From Lentimonas sp. CC4 (GTDB lineage: Bacteria; Verrucomicrobiota; Verrucomicrobiia; Opitutales; Coraliomargaritaceae): a stretch of 64,000 nt of DNA. A program made the position numbers and the translations under genes. Under the pieces are notes generated by a model that was not told where the DNA came from, did not search any database, and saw nothing but the letters and a program-made list of their open reading frames with translations. This document shows, piece after piece, positions 1 to 11,683 of this stretch (positions within the stretch are counted from its first letter, which is position 1; every line of letters starts with the position of its first letter). Location: positions 3,558,001 to 3,622,000 of the forward strand of contig NZ_CACVBO010000001.1 of the NCBI RefSeq assembly GCF_902728235.1, in the 5' to 3' direction.

Positions 1-1877
<1,877 letters not shown>

Positions 1878-1891
1878 CTAAGCACAGGCAA

Positions 1892-1920
1892 GAAAAAGGC
1901 GGACTAGAGTGTCCGCCTTT
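1892..1920 (-). terminator. Rho-independent terminator after the aminotransferase gene
   Basis: A perfect stem GGCGGAC / GTCCGCC with a 6-nt loop lies just downstream of the aminotransferase stop codon. On the minus strand it is followed by TTTTTCTTG. It separates the aminotransferase from icd. Confidence 0.85.
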
Positions 1921-1924
1921 AAAC

Positions 1925-3115
1925 TTAGCCCAGTTTCGCGCAGAAACGGGCGAGGCGCTCGATGCCTTTATCAATGACCTCGTCGGAAGTCGCATAACTG
2001 AGGCGAATGTATCCATCCGCACCGAATGCACTACCAGGGACGACAGCCACCTTCTCTTCTTCGAGAATACGTGCAGCAAACTCGCTATCTGACAAGCCGA
2101 GCTTCTCGATATTAGGAAAGAGATAGAACGCACCTTGCGCACGTGCACATTCGACACCTGGAATCGCACGTAGGCCTTCTAGCAGACGCAGACGCCGTGC
2201 ATCGAAAACTTTGAGCATACCTTGAACGGCTTCCATCGACTGATCCCAGTTCTGCATGGCAGCCAATGCGCCGTATTGCGCAAACGTGGTCGCATTCGAA
2301 CTGGTCTGGCTCTGTAGGTTGGCGACGGCCTTCGCGACTGGCAGAGGTGCCATCAATGTGCCGAGGCGCCAGCCTGTCATAGAGAACGTTTTACTAAATC
2401 CAGCGACTGTGATCACAGAATCCGCCGCTTCCTTGGAGAATGACGCAGGGCTGACGTGCTTCACACCATCATAGAGGAGATGCTCGTAGATCTCATCGGA
2501 CATGATGTAGATCCCGGCCTCGATTGCGACCTCGGTCAACGCCTTGAGCTCTTCGGGAGAGTAGATCGCACCGGTCGGGTTGGACGGGCTATTGATAATC
2601 ACCATGCGTGTCTTCGGCGTGATCGCCGCGCGCAATTGCTCTGGAGAGATCTTAAATTCACTTTCGATACCAGCAAACACGGTCTTTGGCACTCCACCTG
2701 CGAGTTTCACCATTTCCGGATAGCTGACCCAATACGGCGCAGGAATTATAACTTCGTCGCCAGGGCTCACCACTGCGAGAATCGCAAGATAGCAGGAATA
2801 CTTACCACCAGGGCTGACAACGATCTGAGCCGCAGTGACGCCTTCGACGCCATTATGAGTGCGGTAGTGCGCGGCAAGTGCCTCGCGCAGCGCAGGAATA
2901 CCAGGTGCCGGCGCATATTTAGTCTTACCCTCGCGAATCGCCTGAATGCAGGCCTCTTTGATGAATTCCGGAGTATCAAAATCCGGCTCACCGGCACCAA
3001 AACCACAGACGTCCTCGCCTGCTGCTTTGAGCTCTTTTGCTTTTGAATCTACAGCCAGCGTCGGCGACGGCGCGATGTTACTGGCCCAGGAGGATAGTTT
3101 AGCTTGGTTGGTCAT
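1925..3115 (-). CDS. Pyridoxal-phosphate aminotransferase, aspartate aminotransferase class I (Ib-like)
   Basis: Probably transfers the amino group between aspartate and 2-oxoglutarate (related enzymes also use prephenate), using pyridoxal phosphate in the cytoplasm. The 396-residue length is normal for the family. Recognisable elements are SPGGKYS (101-107), NSPSNPTGA (175-183), DEIY (207-210) and the Schiff-base lysine K242 in [11 protein letters not shown], with a substrate-carboxylate arginine in YIRLSYAT near the C-terminus. The ATG at 3115 gives the expected N-terminus, in which the conserved region begins about residue 7. It is unusual that a strong terminator hairpin ends only 3 nt before this ATG on the same strand, leaving no room for a ribosome binding site on a read-through transcript. 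The exact substrate cannot be settled from sequence alone. Confidence 0.92.
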   Translation of the reverse strand: MTNQAKLSSWASNIAPSPTLAVDSKAKELKAAGEDVCGFGAGEPDFDTPEFIKEACIQAIREGKTKYAPAPGIPALREALAAHYRTHNGVEGVTAAQIVVSPGGKYSCYLAILAVVSPGDEVIIPAPYWVSYPEMVKLAGGVPKTVFAGIESEFKISPEQLRAAITPKTRMVIINSPSNPTGAIYSPEELKALTEVAIEAGIYIMSDEIYEHLLYDGVKHVSPASFSKEAADSVITVAGFSKTFSMTGWRLGTLMAPLPVAKAVANLQSQTSSNATTFAQYGALAAMQNWDQSMEAVQGMLKVFDARRLRLLEGLRAIPGVECARAQGAFYLFPNIEKLGLSDSEFAARILEEEKVAVVPGSAFGADGYIRLSYATSDEVIDKGIERLARFCAKLG

Positions 3116-3118
3116 GAC

Positions 3119-3170
3119 AAAAAATGCGCTCTCGATACATCAACTCGGGTAGCGATGTGTCGAGAGCGCA
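3119..3170 (-). terminator. Strong terminator or attenuator hairpin abutting the aminotransferase start codon
   Basis: Positions 3125-3141 and 3154-3170 form a stem of about 17 bp (TGCGCTCTCGA at the outer end, ACATC/GATGT at the inner end, one T-G wobble) with a 12-nt loop. On the minus strand the stem is followed at once by TTTTTTG and then the ATG at 3115. It can end transcripts of the upstream H1-like gene, and it could also act as an attenuator in a leader of the aminotransferase gene. Confidence 0.85.
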
Positions 3171-3236
3171 GAATCAAAACCTCTGCCTAAGCAAAAGCAA
3201 GCCTAGCCTAGTCTCTAAATCTAGGTAAAAGCGTAA

Positions 3237-4262
3237 CTACTTCTTCTTCGCTCTTTTCTTAGCCTTCTTCTTAGGAGTCGCCTTCTTAGGTGTTGCCTTC
3301 TTAACAGCTTTTTTAGCGGCTACTTTTTTCTTAGGCGCTGCCTTTTTCACGGCTTTCTTTTTCACAGCTTTCTTAACAGCCTGTTTTGGAGCTGCCTTCT
3401 TCACTGCTTTTTTAGCGGCTACTTTTTTCTTAGGCGCTGCCTTTTTCACGGCTTTCTTTTTCACAGCTTTCTTAACAGCCTTTTTTGGAGCTACCTTCTT
3501 CACTGCTTTTTTAGCGGCTACTTTTTTCTTAGGTGCTGCCTTTTTCACGGCTTTCTTTTTCACAGCTTTCTTAACAGCCTTTTTTGGAGCTGCCTTCTTC
3601 ACTGCTTTTTTAGCGGCTACTTTTTTCTTAGGCGCTGCCTTTTTCACGGCTTTCTTTTTCACAGCTTTCTTAACAGCCTTTTTTGGAGCTACCTTCTTCA
3701 CTGCTTTTTTAGCGGCTACTTTTTTCTTAGGCGCTGCCTTTTTCACGGCTTTCTTTTTCACAGCTTTCTTAACAGCCTTTTTTGGAGCTGCCTTCTTCAC
3801 TGCTTTTTTAGCGGCTACTTTTTTCTTAGGTGCTGCCTTTTTCACGGCTTTCTTTTTCACGGCTTTCTTAACAGCCTTCTTGACTGGAGCTTTTTTGACG
3901 ACTTTGGGGGCCGCCTTTTTCTTGGTAGTAGTTTTTTTCTTCGGCATAGTTTGTTTGAGGTTAAAGTCCGACAATTCAGTTGGTAGAGAATCCAATGCGG
4001 CACGTAACAACTCACCAACGCTTACCTTCTTCTGCTTACTCAAACGAACGAGTCGCCCGCGAAGCTCAGTTGATAGACGCACGGAGATCTGCCGGTGTGA
4101 CGTTGGTTTAAGATCAAGACCTGACGAATCGAATACACTCACTGCATAACGAACAACTTCGCTAAGAGAACGTGCTCCGACTTTTTTTTGAACCTGCTTA
4201 AGTTTATTAAGCAGATCTTGTTGTAGGTCGAAAGTTAAGGGGCTTGTAGTTTCGCTACTCAT
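3237..4262 (-). CDS. Double ribbon-helix-helix protein with a histone H1-like Lys/Ala/Pro repeat tail
   Basis: Probably a nucleoid-associated DNA-binding protein. With the ATG at 4262 it has 341 residues; the open frame extends further upstream only through a TTG. Residues 9-45 and 58-93 each look like a strand-helix-helix (ribbon-helix-helix) unit, LTFDLQQDLLNKLKQVQ and QISVRLSTELRGRLVRL, so one chain might form a pseudodimer of RHH folds. From residue 106 to the end it is almost entirely Lys, Ala, Val and Pro in a 33-residue repeat (motifs KKAVKKAAPKK and KKKVAAKKAVKK), like the tails of histone H1 or chlamydial Hc2. An internal ATG at 3947 (MPKKKTTTKKK) lies exactly where the tail begins and could give a separate tail-only product. 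The coding DNA is a 99-bp tandem repeat. The role in chromatin compaction is inference from composition. Confidence 0.85.
   Translation of the reverse strand: MSSETTSPLTFDLQQDLLNKLKQVQKKVGARSLSEVVRYAVSVFDSSGLDLKPTSHRQISVRLSTELRGRLVRLSKQKKVSVGELLRAALDSLPTELSDFNLKQTMPKKKTTTKKKAAPKVVKKAPVKKAVKKAVKKKAVKKAAPKKKVAAKKAVKKAAPKKAVKKAVKKKAVKKAAPKKKVAAKKAVKKVAPKKAVKKAVKKKAVKKAAPKKKVAAKKAVKKAAPKKAVKKAVKKKAVKKAAPKKKVAAKKAVKKVAPKKAVKKAVKKKAVKKAAPKKKVAAKKAVKKAAPKQAVKKAVKKKAVKKAAPKKKVAAKKAVKKATPKKATPKKKAKKRAKKK
3290..3880. repeat. In-frame tandem repeat, period 99 bp, about six copies
   Basis: The block beginning TTTTTTAGCGGCTAC recurs near 3307, 3409, 3505, 3605, 3703 and 3802, with only scattered differences such as GCTGCC/GCTACC and GGCGCT/GGTGCT. 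The period is a multiple of three, so copy-number change keeps the frame of the encoded H1-like tail. Confidence 0.9.
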
Positions 4263-4413
4263 AATTACGTCGCATGCGACACTATAAAAATATGTAAAGT
4301 GTAGTAACAATGTCAATACAACAGATTTACGAAACTATCACCACAAAAAGCTGAGCAACGGCACATCAATAACCGCACACCAAAAACATCCACTAGCAAA
4401 GTCCAAACGGTCG

Positions 4414-4435
4414 AACTAGTCCCAAAGGACTAGTT
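4414..4435. repeat. Perfect 9-bp palindrome upstream of the H1-like gene
   Basis: AACTAGTCC and GGACTAGTT flank a CAAA spacer about 150 bp upstream of the ATG at 4262. There is no T-tract on either strand, so it is not a clear terminator. It could be an operator, for example for the RHH protein itself, but that is only a guess. Confidence 0.5.
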
Positions 4436-4510
4436 TAAAAAATCGCCAAACCTGCACTTTATCACAAAAATGTCCTAATCATGTTGTTTTATGGGTATCA
4501 CACATGATTT

Positions 4511-4576
4511 GGACGAGGGGGTGCACCGAGACAGTTTAGGGGGTTTTAGTGCACCCACTTCGTCCCTTGCTTTTTT
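4511..4576 (+). terminator. Long imperfect inverted repeat followed by a T-run
   Basis: The arms GGACGA-GGGGGTGCAC (4511-4526) and GTGCACCC-ACTTCGTCC (4549-4565) can pair around a 22-nt loop. The hairpin is followed by CTTGC and six T residues on the plus strand, as in an intrinsic terminator. No gene is seen upstream on the plus strand for it to terminate, so it may end a small RNA or be a leader structure for the small ORF at 4597. Confidence 0.55.
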
Positions 4577-4596
4577 CAACTCAAATACTACGCCGT

Positions 4597-4686
4597 ATGG
4601 ATATAGTAATGATGATCGGCATCGCCACCTTAGGAATTACAGTTTCTATAATCGGCTATCGATGCTTTCGTAGCGAAATCGACTAA
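4597..4686 (+). CDS. Possible 29-residue membrane peptide
   Basis: An ATG-started frame encodes a single hydrophobic segment, MMIGIATLGITVSIIGY, followed by a short polar tail containing Cys, Arg and acidic residues. The layout resembles small membrane peptides, including type I toxin peptides, and it follows a strong hairpin. No ribosome binding site is obvious and nothing else supports translation. It may equally be a chance frame in an AT-rich gap between two leftward genes. Confidence 0.3.
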   Translation: MDIVMMIGIATLGITVSIIGYRCFRSEID

Positions 4687-4735
4687 ACGAGCCGATTCAC
4701 CCAGCGTTCATTCGAAATGCTGCGCTGTGCCGGGA

Positions 4736-6133
4736 TCAACTCCCCGTCTGCATGCGTCGCACCATTTGATGCGCTTCTTCTGGCACCCACTTTTCCCAAT
4801 CGGTGCCTCCGGCATCAATCAGTTTCATCGTCTTACGACTGGTCATTGCCAACAAACCAGGGTCACCGACACCGATTGGCCGAATGCGACCATTCTGCAT
4901 CAAGTGCTGGTAGAAGAACTGCCAATTTTCTGGCGCCTTAAAATTCTCTGCCGTCACAAGCTCCATACTTTGCGTATTGTGCCAAGGATAGACAAAAAGC
5001 TGCACACGGTTTTTGAACAATCGTCCGAAGGATTCCAAAATGCCACCCGCCAGATTTGCAGACCACTTCTCTTTAAACAATTCATTGAGCAAACCAATAC
5101 TCAGCGTAATCGCAATCGGCTCTGCGGTATAGCGACTCAGATAGGTCGCAATTCGATGAAACTCTGCACTGCGGGAAATCAGCACGGTCTTACCAAGCGC
5201 CTGCAATGCATCCGCACGATCAAGAAAATCACCATGATCCACCGCACCATCGCGCAGTAAATTATTCATACTAATCTCACACACTTCGATCGAACGCTCC
5301 TGATGCTCCTGTGTCATCACTTTCGAAAAGACCGCACGCGATTGGCGAATCATATCTAAATGCAATTTCAAGACTGGTTTAAAACTACCACGCAGCAACA
5401 AAATCGGGCGTTTATATAGGGCGTCGGCAGCCTGCACGACTTCGCCCTCCTCATTAAACATCGCAGCATCCGTCAATCCACTCTGCACGAGTTGCAGCGC
5501 ACACAGGCGATTATCTACATAGCGAAACCCTTCGCCACTAAAACGCAACATATCCACTTCCACACGTCCACCAACTAGGCCATCCGCCAACGACTCGACA
5601 AAACGCTGTAAACTATCACGATAGTAGAACGCAGCATGAATCAGATTGACGCCAACTTTCCCAAGCGCCTCCATTTGATCCTGATTCGTCTCATCTAACA
5701 GACGCAGGTGTAAGACAATTTCGCAGGGCGGCGTATTCGGCTTTAATTGCAAGCGCACACCCAACCAACCATGGCACTCCGCGGTATCCTTGTAGCCACG
5801 CGCACGAACCGTATTACAGAACGAGAAAAACGTGGTGTCCTTACCACGCTCTGGCGCCAAGCGTTTCTCCAACAAGTCATACTCATATTCGAGCATCGAA
5901 CTGAGCCGCGACTGCGACACATACCGCGATGCCTTTCCGTAGATCGCATCGCTCATTGTCATATCATACGCAGAAATCGTCTTCGCCACGGTTCCAGCAC
6001 TCGCAGACACACGAAAGAACCAGTTAGCAGTCTCCTGCCCTGCGCCAATTTCGGCAAAGACTCCGTATGGAACGGGATCAAGATTCAGGGCGAGTGCCTT
6101 TTCGTAAGTGCTCAGGATTTTTCGGTCAGACAT
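4736..6133 (-). CDS. Conserved protein of unknown function (465 residues)
   Basis: I recognise this as a widely distributed bacterial family without an established function, whose members have sometimes been given unreliable names. The opening LSTYEKALALNLDPVPYGVFAEIGAGQ pattern, the SAYDMTMSDAIYG segment (about 53-65), the TTFFSFCNTVRARGY stretch and the NLIHAAFYY segment are typical of it; no known catalytic motif stands out. It is soluble, with no signal peptide or membrane segment. It lies 88 bp downstream of the oxidoreductase gene on the same strand and could be the last gene of a lolC-lolD-oxidoreductase transcript. The start at 6133 gives the conserved N-terminus. I do not assign a function. 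Confidence 0.85.
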   Translation of the reverse strand: MSDRKILSTYEKALALNLDPVPYGVFAEIGAGQETANWFFRVSASAGTVAKTISAYDMTMSDAIYGKASRYVSQSRLSSMLEYEYDLLEKRLAPERGKDTTFFSFCNTVRARGYKDTAECHGWLGVRLQLKPNTPPCEIVLHLRLLDETNQDQMEALGKVGVNLIHAAFYYRDSLQRFVESLADGLVGGRVEVDMLRFSGEGFRYVDNRLCALQLVQSGLTDAAMFNEEGEVVQAADALYKRPILLLRGSFKPVLKLHLDMIRQSRAVFSKVMTQEHQERSIEVCEISMNNLLRDGAVDHGDFLDRADALQALGKTVLISRSAEFHRIATYLSRYTAEPIAITLSIGLLNELFKEKWSANLAGGILESFGRLFKNRVQLFVYPWHNTQSMELVTAENFKAPENWQFFYQHLMQNGRIRPIGVGDPGLLAMTSRKTMKLIDAGGTDWEKWVPEEAHQMVRRMQTGS

Positions 6134-6221
6134 GTCAGAAGGAATGTATCAATAGGTATTAGAAAGTGTAGCCATTCCTATGCCATTTGCTTAAAAGAAA
6201 AACCAGCTATTTCCGAACATA

Positions 6222-7277
6222 CTAACTCAATGGCCAGAGCGCACGGGCGGATTCCTTCGCCAAAGATTCTGCCACCATCTCGGTAAAAGCCATATAGCGC
6301 ACGCCTTGCTCAAACGAGGTCAACTCAATCGGCGCATGCTCACGGATCGATCTCACAAAATCGGCTTCGACCTGCCAGCCACGACTTTGCGCCCGAGAGA
6401 TCGTAATCTTCCGCTCTTCCGTCGCGCCTGCCTCGCTGTAGAACAGCTGCTTTTGAAACGCATCAAACCGCAGCGCCCCCTTCGAACCGTTCAAACGGAA
6501 CTCCATCCTCGACTTACCTGATTCGACACCACTGAAATGATAGATCATTCGAGCACCGCTCTGCCCGAATCGCCCCAAAACACTCACACTCTCAGGCACC
6601 TCAACAGTCGACGGCTCGGATGCTTCCGGATATTGACGCGTCGCTTGAAAGACCGCGCCATCCGCGATCAACCACTCCGGCTCATCGGCAACCCAGCGCT
6701 GCACCGTCTCATGCATGATGCCCATCGTCAGCACATTGTTACCACTCAAGCCACGATCCTGGCGCCACGTCATCGGCGCGTCTGGCGAAGCCGATTGCCC
6801 GCCCGTATGCACGATGCGCACTTCCAACAAATCGCCCAACTTCCCATCAGCAATCAGCTCACGTATCGTCGTATCAAAATCCAATGAGAACGGTGCCGGC
6901 ACAACTTGCGCCACTAAATCAGAGTGCGCTTGAGCAGCGGCATACATACGGCGCGCCTCCTCAAGGTCACACGCCATACGTGCTTCACACAGCACATGTT
7001 TGCCACTTTCCAACGCAGCAATCGTCAACTCCGCATGCATATTCGGCCAAGTGCCGATGCAAACCGCATCCACGAACGGATCAGCAATGACCTCCTGCCA
7101 TGTATCCGCAACACGCTTAATCCCTTCCTGCCGAGCCACTTTCTCTGCCGATGCGCGTGAACGATTCGCCACCACCGAAAGTTCAACATTTTCCAATTTC
7201 CGAAACCCAGGAATATGCATCTGCCGCGTATTAGCTCCCGCGCCAATAAAACCTATACGTAATTTCCGATGCTCCAT
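6222..7277 (-). CDS. Gfo/Idh/MocA family NAD(P)-dependent oxidoreductase
   Basis: A Rossmann-fold oxidoreductase, probably acting on a sugar or polyol, in the cytoplasm. Residues 7-16 ([10 protein letters not shown]) form the dinucleotide-binding turn, and the C-terminal half has the family's substrate-domain pattern ending in [12 protein letters not shown]. The usual EKP motif, whose Lys is catalytic in most relatives, is here E-A-R (99-101, in LCEARMA). The Lys is therefore missing, which may mean altered chemistry or a non-dehydrogenase role. At 351 residues it has the standard length. It starts 24 bp downstream of lolD and may be co-transcribed with it; this does not look like a metabolic link. 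The substrate is unknown. Confidence 0.88.
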   Translation of the reverse strand: MEHRKLRIGFIGAGANTRQMHIPGFRKLENVELSVVANRSRASAEKVARQEGIKRVADTWQEVIADPFVDAVCIGTWPNMHAELTIAALESGKHVLCEARMACDLEEARRMYAAAQAHSDLVAQVVPAPFSLDFDTTIRELIADGKLGDLLEVRIVHTGGQSASPDAPMTWRQDRGLSGNNVLTMGIMHETVQRWVADEPEWLIADGAVFQATRQYPEASEPSTVEVPESVSVLGRFGQSGARMIYHFSGVESGKSRMEFRLNGSKGALRFDAFQKQLFYSEAGATEERKITISRAQSRGWQVEADFVRSIREHAPIELTSFEQGVRYMAFTEMVAESLAKESARALWPLS

Positions 7278-7301
7278 ACTTATACGAATGTTTGAACTGT
7301 T

Positions 7302-7997
7302 CTAACTGAATTGCCCTAAATGCAAGGTCAACTGACGCTGTGTGCGTTGCGCAAATTCCGGATTATGCGTCACCAAGACGAGACTCTTCGCCTCTTCACC
7401 TGCCAGCTCAAGCAACAATTCCATCACCGCCAAGCCAGTCGCTTCATCCAAGTTCCCGGTCGGCTCATCCGCTAAGACCAACGGTGGATCATTGATCAAA
7501 GCACGCGCCACTGCCACACGCTGACGCTCCCCCCCAGAAAGCTTCGTCGAAGCATGCCGTAAACGATGTCCCATACCCACACGCTTCAATAACGCCTCCG
7601 CTCGATCCTTTACCGTGCTATTAATACGCCCGGCAATACGCGCGCCCAGTAATACATTCTCCAGCGCATTCAACTCGGGCGCCAAATAATACGACTGAAA
7701 GACAAATCCGATATAACCCGTGCGCTGACCAGCCAACCACGAGAGCGAACGCCCAGACACCTTCTTGCCATCCCAAAACAACTCGCCCTCGTTCGCCGTC
7801 TCCAAGCCCGACAACACATTCAACAAAGTGGACTTACCGCTGCCCGACTCACCGCGAATACTCACGCTCTCGCCGCGACGTAGCTCAAAGTCGATTCCGT
7901 TCAACACCGAGATCGCACCATCCGGCGAAGGGAAAGACTTACCCAGCTGTTTCGCCTCTAGTATTATATTGTTTGAATTATTCACTACGCAACGCAT
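7302..7997 (-). CDS. lolD: Lipoprotein-releasing system ATP-binding protein LolD
   Basis: ATPase of the inner-membrane ABC complex that releases lipoproteins to the periplasmic carrier LolA. It has the Walker A motif GESGSGKST, the Q-loop region [18 protein letters not shown], the signature [15 protein letters not shown], Walker [14 protein letters not shown] and the H-loop VTHN. The 231-residue length is typical of the LolD/MacB-type group. It overlaps the end of the permease gene by 20 bp if the ATG at 7997 is used, which indicates translational coupling. The pairing with the adjacent LolC/E-like permease supports LolD over other members of this ATPase group. Confidence 0.92.
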   Translation of the reverse strand: MRCVVNNSNNIILEAKQLGKSFPSPDGAISVLNGIDFELRRGESVSIRGESGSGKSTLLNVLSGLETANEGELFWDGKKVSGRSLSWLAGQRTGYIGFVFQSYYLAPELNALENVLLGARIAGRINSTVKDRAEALLKRVGMGHRLRHASTKLSGGERQRVAVARALINDPPLVLADEPTGNLDEATGLAVMELLLELAGEEAKSLVLVTHNPEFAQRTQRQLTLHLGQFS

Positions 7998-9210
7998 CAG
8001 CAGGTTTTAATCGAGCCGCACGCAGCGCAGGCAACAGCCCCGCCAACGTGGAAATAACAATCGCGAAACAAGTCACGACCACAAAGTCAGACATCAAATA
8101 ATGCACCGGAATTTCATACACATCATACTGTCCAAGGAAATTAACATGAGAATTCGTCAACGTTGCATAGCCCGCCAAGATCCCTGTTCGATAATGCAAA
8201 CACAAGATCGCAAGGCCAATTCCCACCACAGTGCCAATCGTGCCGATCACAAATCCCTGAAAGCAGAAACTATAAGCCACCTGATGCGGACGCCCGCCCA
8301 TTGCCACCAATAGGCCAATCTCACGCGTCTTACGCAGCACCGCCATCATCAACGCAATCGCGATTGAGAACGAAGCCACCAAGATAATAAAGATGATGAT
8401 AAACGAGATCACCCGCTTCTCTTGCTCGATCACAAATAGGAATTCCCCATTCGCCTCGATCCAACTCACAGCGCGCAAGCCAGGCCGTAGCACGCGCTCC
8501 TCCAGCTCTTCCGAAAACTCATCCGCCCTCACACCGGGACGCAACTTCAACACCATCCCGTGCACTCCATCTTCAAGGCCATACAACTCCTGCATCACGC
8601 GCAGTGTCGAAATCATGGTGTTCCCATCCACCTGAGGCGAACCGGTGCGGAACAAGCCAATCACCGTAAACTCACGTGGCAATAGCACCTCATCCTCCTT
8701 CAAGCGCTCCAACATCAACGGCGTAAACACCTCGACAACCGATCCCGGACGCGCCTTCAAAGTCCGCGCGAGCCCCTCGCCAAGAAAGACCCCATCGTCA
8801 TCAAACTCTTCTAAATCACCCCAGGTCAGGAATTTTTGTAGCGGGATCACATCTTCCTCCGCAACTGGGTCAATCCCACGGATCATCGGAAATTGCGGAC
8901 GATTCTCATGCTGGAGCATAATCACACCCTCCGCAAACGGAGCCACCCCCATCACAGTATCCTCCGCCAACAAATCTTCAGTCACTGCCTCCCAGTCGTA
9001 GACGACTTCATTCGAGCGAATCCGAATGTCGCCCTGCGTCTCGACCAAGCGCGAGCGAATGCCCTCACCGAAGCCATTCATGACACTTTGCACGATCACC
9101 AACACGCAGACACCAAGCATCACGCCCACGATCGACATCAGTGAGAAAAAGGAAAAGAAGCGCCCCGAGGGGAATAGCTGCTTCAAGGCGTGGTATATAT
9201 ACCAAGGCAT
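7978..9210 (-). CDS. lolC: Lipoprotein-releasing system permease LolC/LolE family
   Basis: Inner-membrane subunit that works with LolD to extract outer-membrane-bound lipoproteins. It has 410 residues. The N-terminal [13 protein letters not shown], then a membrane helix and the [12 protein letters not shown] segment are characteristic of LolC/E. A periplasmic domain of about 200 residues follows, then three C-terminal helices of the FtsX type, including the [21 protein letters not shown] coupling region. Only one permease gene is present here, so the complex may be a homodimer as in bacteria with a single LolC/E-type (LolF) protein, unless another copy exists elsewhere. It is followed with a 20-bp overlap by lolD. 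Confidence 0.92.
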   Translation of the reverse strand: MPWYIYHALKQLFPSGRFFSFFSLMSIVGVMLGVCVLVIVQSVMNGFGEGIRSRLVETQGDIRIRSNEVVYDWEAVTEDLLAEDTVMGVAPFAEGVIMLQHENRPQFPMIRGIDPVAEEDVIPLQKFLTWGDLEEFDDDGVFLGEGLARTLKARPGSVVEVFTPLMLERLKEDEVLLPREFTVIGLFRTGSPQVDGNTMISTLRVMQELYGLEDGVHGMVLKLRPGVRADEFSEELEERVLRPGLRAVSWIEANGEFLFVIEQEKRVISFIIIFIILVASFSIAIALMMAVLRKTREIGLLVAMGGRPHQVAYSFCFQGFVIGTIGTVVGIGLAILCLHYRTGILAGYATLTNSHVNFLGQYDVYEIPVHYLMSDFVVVTCFAIVISTLAGLLPALRAARLKPADALRSE

Positions 9211-9847
<637 letters not shown>

Positions 9848-9853
9848 TTTAAA

Positions 9854-9885
9854 AGGCCGATTCACATTCGTGAGTCGGCCTTTTT
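9854..9885 (+). terminator. Terminator after tRNA-Met
   Basis: A 12-bp stem, AGGCCGATTCAC / GTGAGTCGGCCT (one G-T wobble), has an ATTC loop and is followed by TTTT. It starts 6 nt after the tRNA CCA end. Confidence 0.88.
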
Positions 9886-9992
9886 CATGCTTACAACTAA
9901 GCATCTGAGGCAATAAAAAACATTTCCTACAAATATTAAAAAAAGGCTTGCGGGGGATGCAATGAGACGTAGCTTCCGTGACTTCGCATCAC

Positions 9993-10070
<78 letters not shown>

Positions 10071-10075
10071 ATTTA

Positions 10076-10110
10076 AAACCCTCGGTCGCTTCAAGCACTG
10101 AGGGTTTTTT
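10076..10110 (+). terminator. Terminator after tRNA-Glu
   Basis: The stem AAACCCTCGGT / ACTGAGGGTTT, with a 10-nt loop, is followed by a T-run and begins 5 nt after the tRNA. Confidence 0.88.
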
Positions 10111-10200
10111 AATGCCCACATCAAAATGTAGAAGCGACACTCTTGTCGCTTTTCACCGCTCACCGAGTGGGGTTTCCAATTCCGCTACACCCTAGGGATC

Positions 10201-11628
10201 CTAGGCAGTCAATGCATCGAGCAAGGCGCGGAGCTTCAATTCCGTCTCGCGCGTCTCCTTCTCCGGCGTGGAGCCTTCTACAATGCCTGCGCCTGCATAT
10301 AGGCGGGCTGCGTTGCCTTCGATTAACGCCGAGCGTATGCCGACGACCATCTCGCCTTCGTTCAGGTGATTAAACCACCCCACCACTCCAGAATAGAGTC
10401 CGCGGTCAATCTGTTCTAAATCATGAATCCTCGGAACCGCATCCTCGCGCGGCGTGCCACCAACAGCTGGCGTCGGATGCATCTCTTGTAATATATCCAA
10501 CAAGTGCACCTCTTTCCCCACTTCGGCCTCTATCATCGTCCTCAAGTGCTGCACATTCGCCAATTGCAATAATCGCGGCGCATTCTCTGCATGCCCCGAA
10601 ACTCCAACAGCCTTTAAGCGGCGCAGGATCGAATCGCGGACACAAGCATGCTCATGTAAATCCTTCTCACTCTCTAATAAACCACGGGCAAACTTAGCAT
10701 CCTCGCCCGCACTCACACCACGCGGAGCCGAGCCTGCAATAGCCTCAGTCAGCAACTGCCCATCTCGAATGCTCAACAAACGTTCTGGCGTGGCGCCGAT
10801 AAAGCTGCGACCACCGCCACCACCATATGAAAAAGTAAAACATCCCGCAAAGCGTTCACGCAGTCGATTCAGCGCATCCAACGGTTGCCATGACTCACTG
10901 CCCTCCAACTTGATGCCGCGAGCCAACACGATTTTCTCGTAAGCGCCCGCCTCAATTTGCTCAAGTGCTTGCGCCACTGCTTGAGGATACACATCTGGCG
11001 CCAACTCTGAACGCTCAACCACTGTTGGCGTTGAAGTTGGCTCGGCCTCGACCGTATCCGTGCTATAATCAAAAATCGAAAATTTCTGATACGCCCCCCA
11101 TACTCGAGCGACCAGCTGATCAATGTTAGCATCAGGATCAATGCGGATATTTGCGACCGCGCCATATTTGCCCTTCGCACGAGAGACCTGCCAACGCGGC
11201 AGGAAAATCGTTGCAGGCGCAAAGGCACTCCCCTTTGGCACCGTATCATTAAACGTGAACGCGGTAAAAAAGTGCGGCCCAGTAAACGGCTCACTCAAAT
11301 CACCGACCACAATGGTGTTCGCCGTGATCTCATCGGCAAACGCCTGCGCCTGCTCAAACCGATCTGCCCCAGAAAAAGTCGCCTCTGCCACAGCTTCCGC
11401 CCCAGCCAGAGCTTCCTCAGCAGCCGCACGTTCGACATAAAAGTGCAATTCATCAGGCTCGTAGATCGACTGCAGCACCGCCAAAGGCGCGATATGCTTC
11501 ACCGCCAATGAAATGCTCGCGATCTGAAAATGGTTCTTCGTCTGCGCCGTTTGCCGGCACCCTTCCAAGAAAACACGTAACGCATCTTTATCGCGCTCGG
11601 GTAACATACTGGAAGGAATAATTTGCAT
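10201..11628 (-). CDS. menF: Isochorismate synthase (menaquinone-type)
   Basis: Converts chorismate to isochorismate, the first committed step of menaquinone synthesis (or of a catechol siderophore). At 475 residues it matches MenF/DhbC-type enzymes. The C-terminal chorismate-binding domain carries [42 protein letters not shown] and [12 protein letters not shown], all characteristic. With ubiE/menG at 33826 and a polyprenyl synthase at 28273 in the same window, the menaquinone assignment is favoured; no siderophore genes adjoin it. It lies 55 bp after larB on the same strand and might share its transcript. It also draws on chorismate, like the chorismatase of the pigment cluster. Confidence 0.93.
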   Translation of the reverse strand: MQIIPSSMLPERDKDALRVFLEGCRQTAQTKNHFQIASISLAVKHIAPLAVLQSIYEPDELHFYVERAAAEEALAGAEAVAEATFSGADRFEQAQAFADEITANTIVVGDLSEPFTGPHFFTAFTFNDTVPKGSAFAPATIFLPRWQVSRAKGKYGAVANIRIDPDANIDQLVARVWGAYQKFSIFDYSTDTVEAEPTSTPTVVERSELAPDVYPQAVAQALEQIEAGAYEKIVLARGIKLEGSESWQPLDALNRLRERFAGCFTFSYGGGGGRSFIGATPERLLSIRDGQLLTEAIAGSAPRGVSAGEDAKFARGLLESEKDLHEHACVRDSILRRLKAVGVSGHAENAPRLLQLANVQHLRTMIEAEVGKEVHLLDILQEMHPTPAVGGTPREDAVPRIHDLEQIDRGLYSGVVGWFNHLNEGEMVVGIRSALIEGNAARLYAGAGIVEGSTPEKETRETELKLRALLDALTA

Positions 11629-11683
11629 CTAAGGGAAGGAAACCATTGCCACTAAAACCGCAACTACGAAGTCAAATGCACCG

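Noticed and set aside
3290-3880. CRISPR-like array
   Set aside because: The repeat period is 99 bp, in frame and protein-coding; there are no unique spacers.
8101-9144. Plus-strand open frames over lolC
   Set aside because: Shadows of the conserved LolC/E reading frame.
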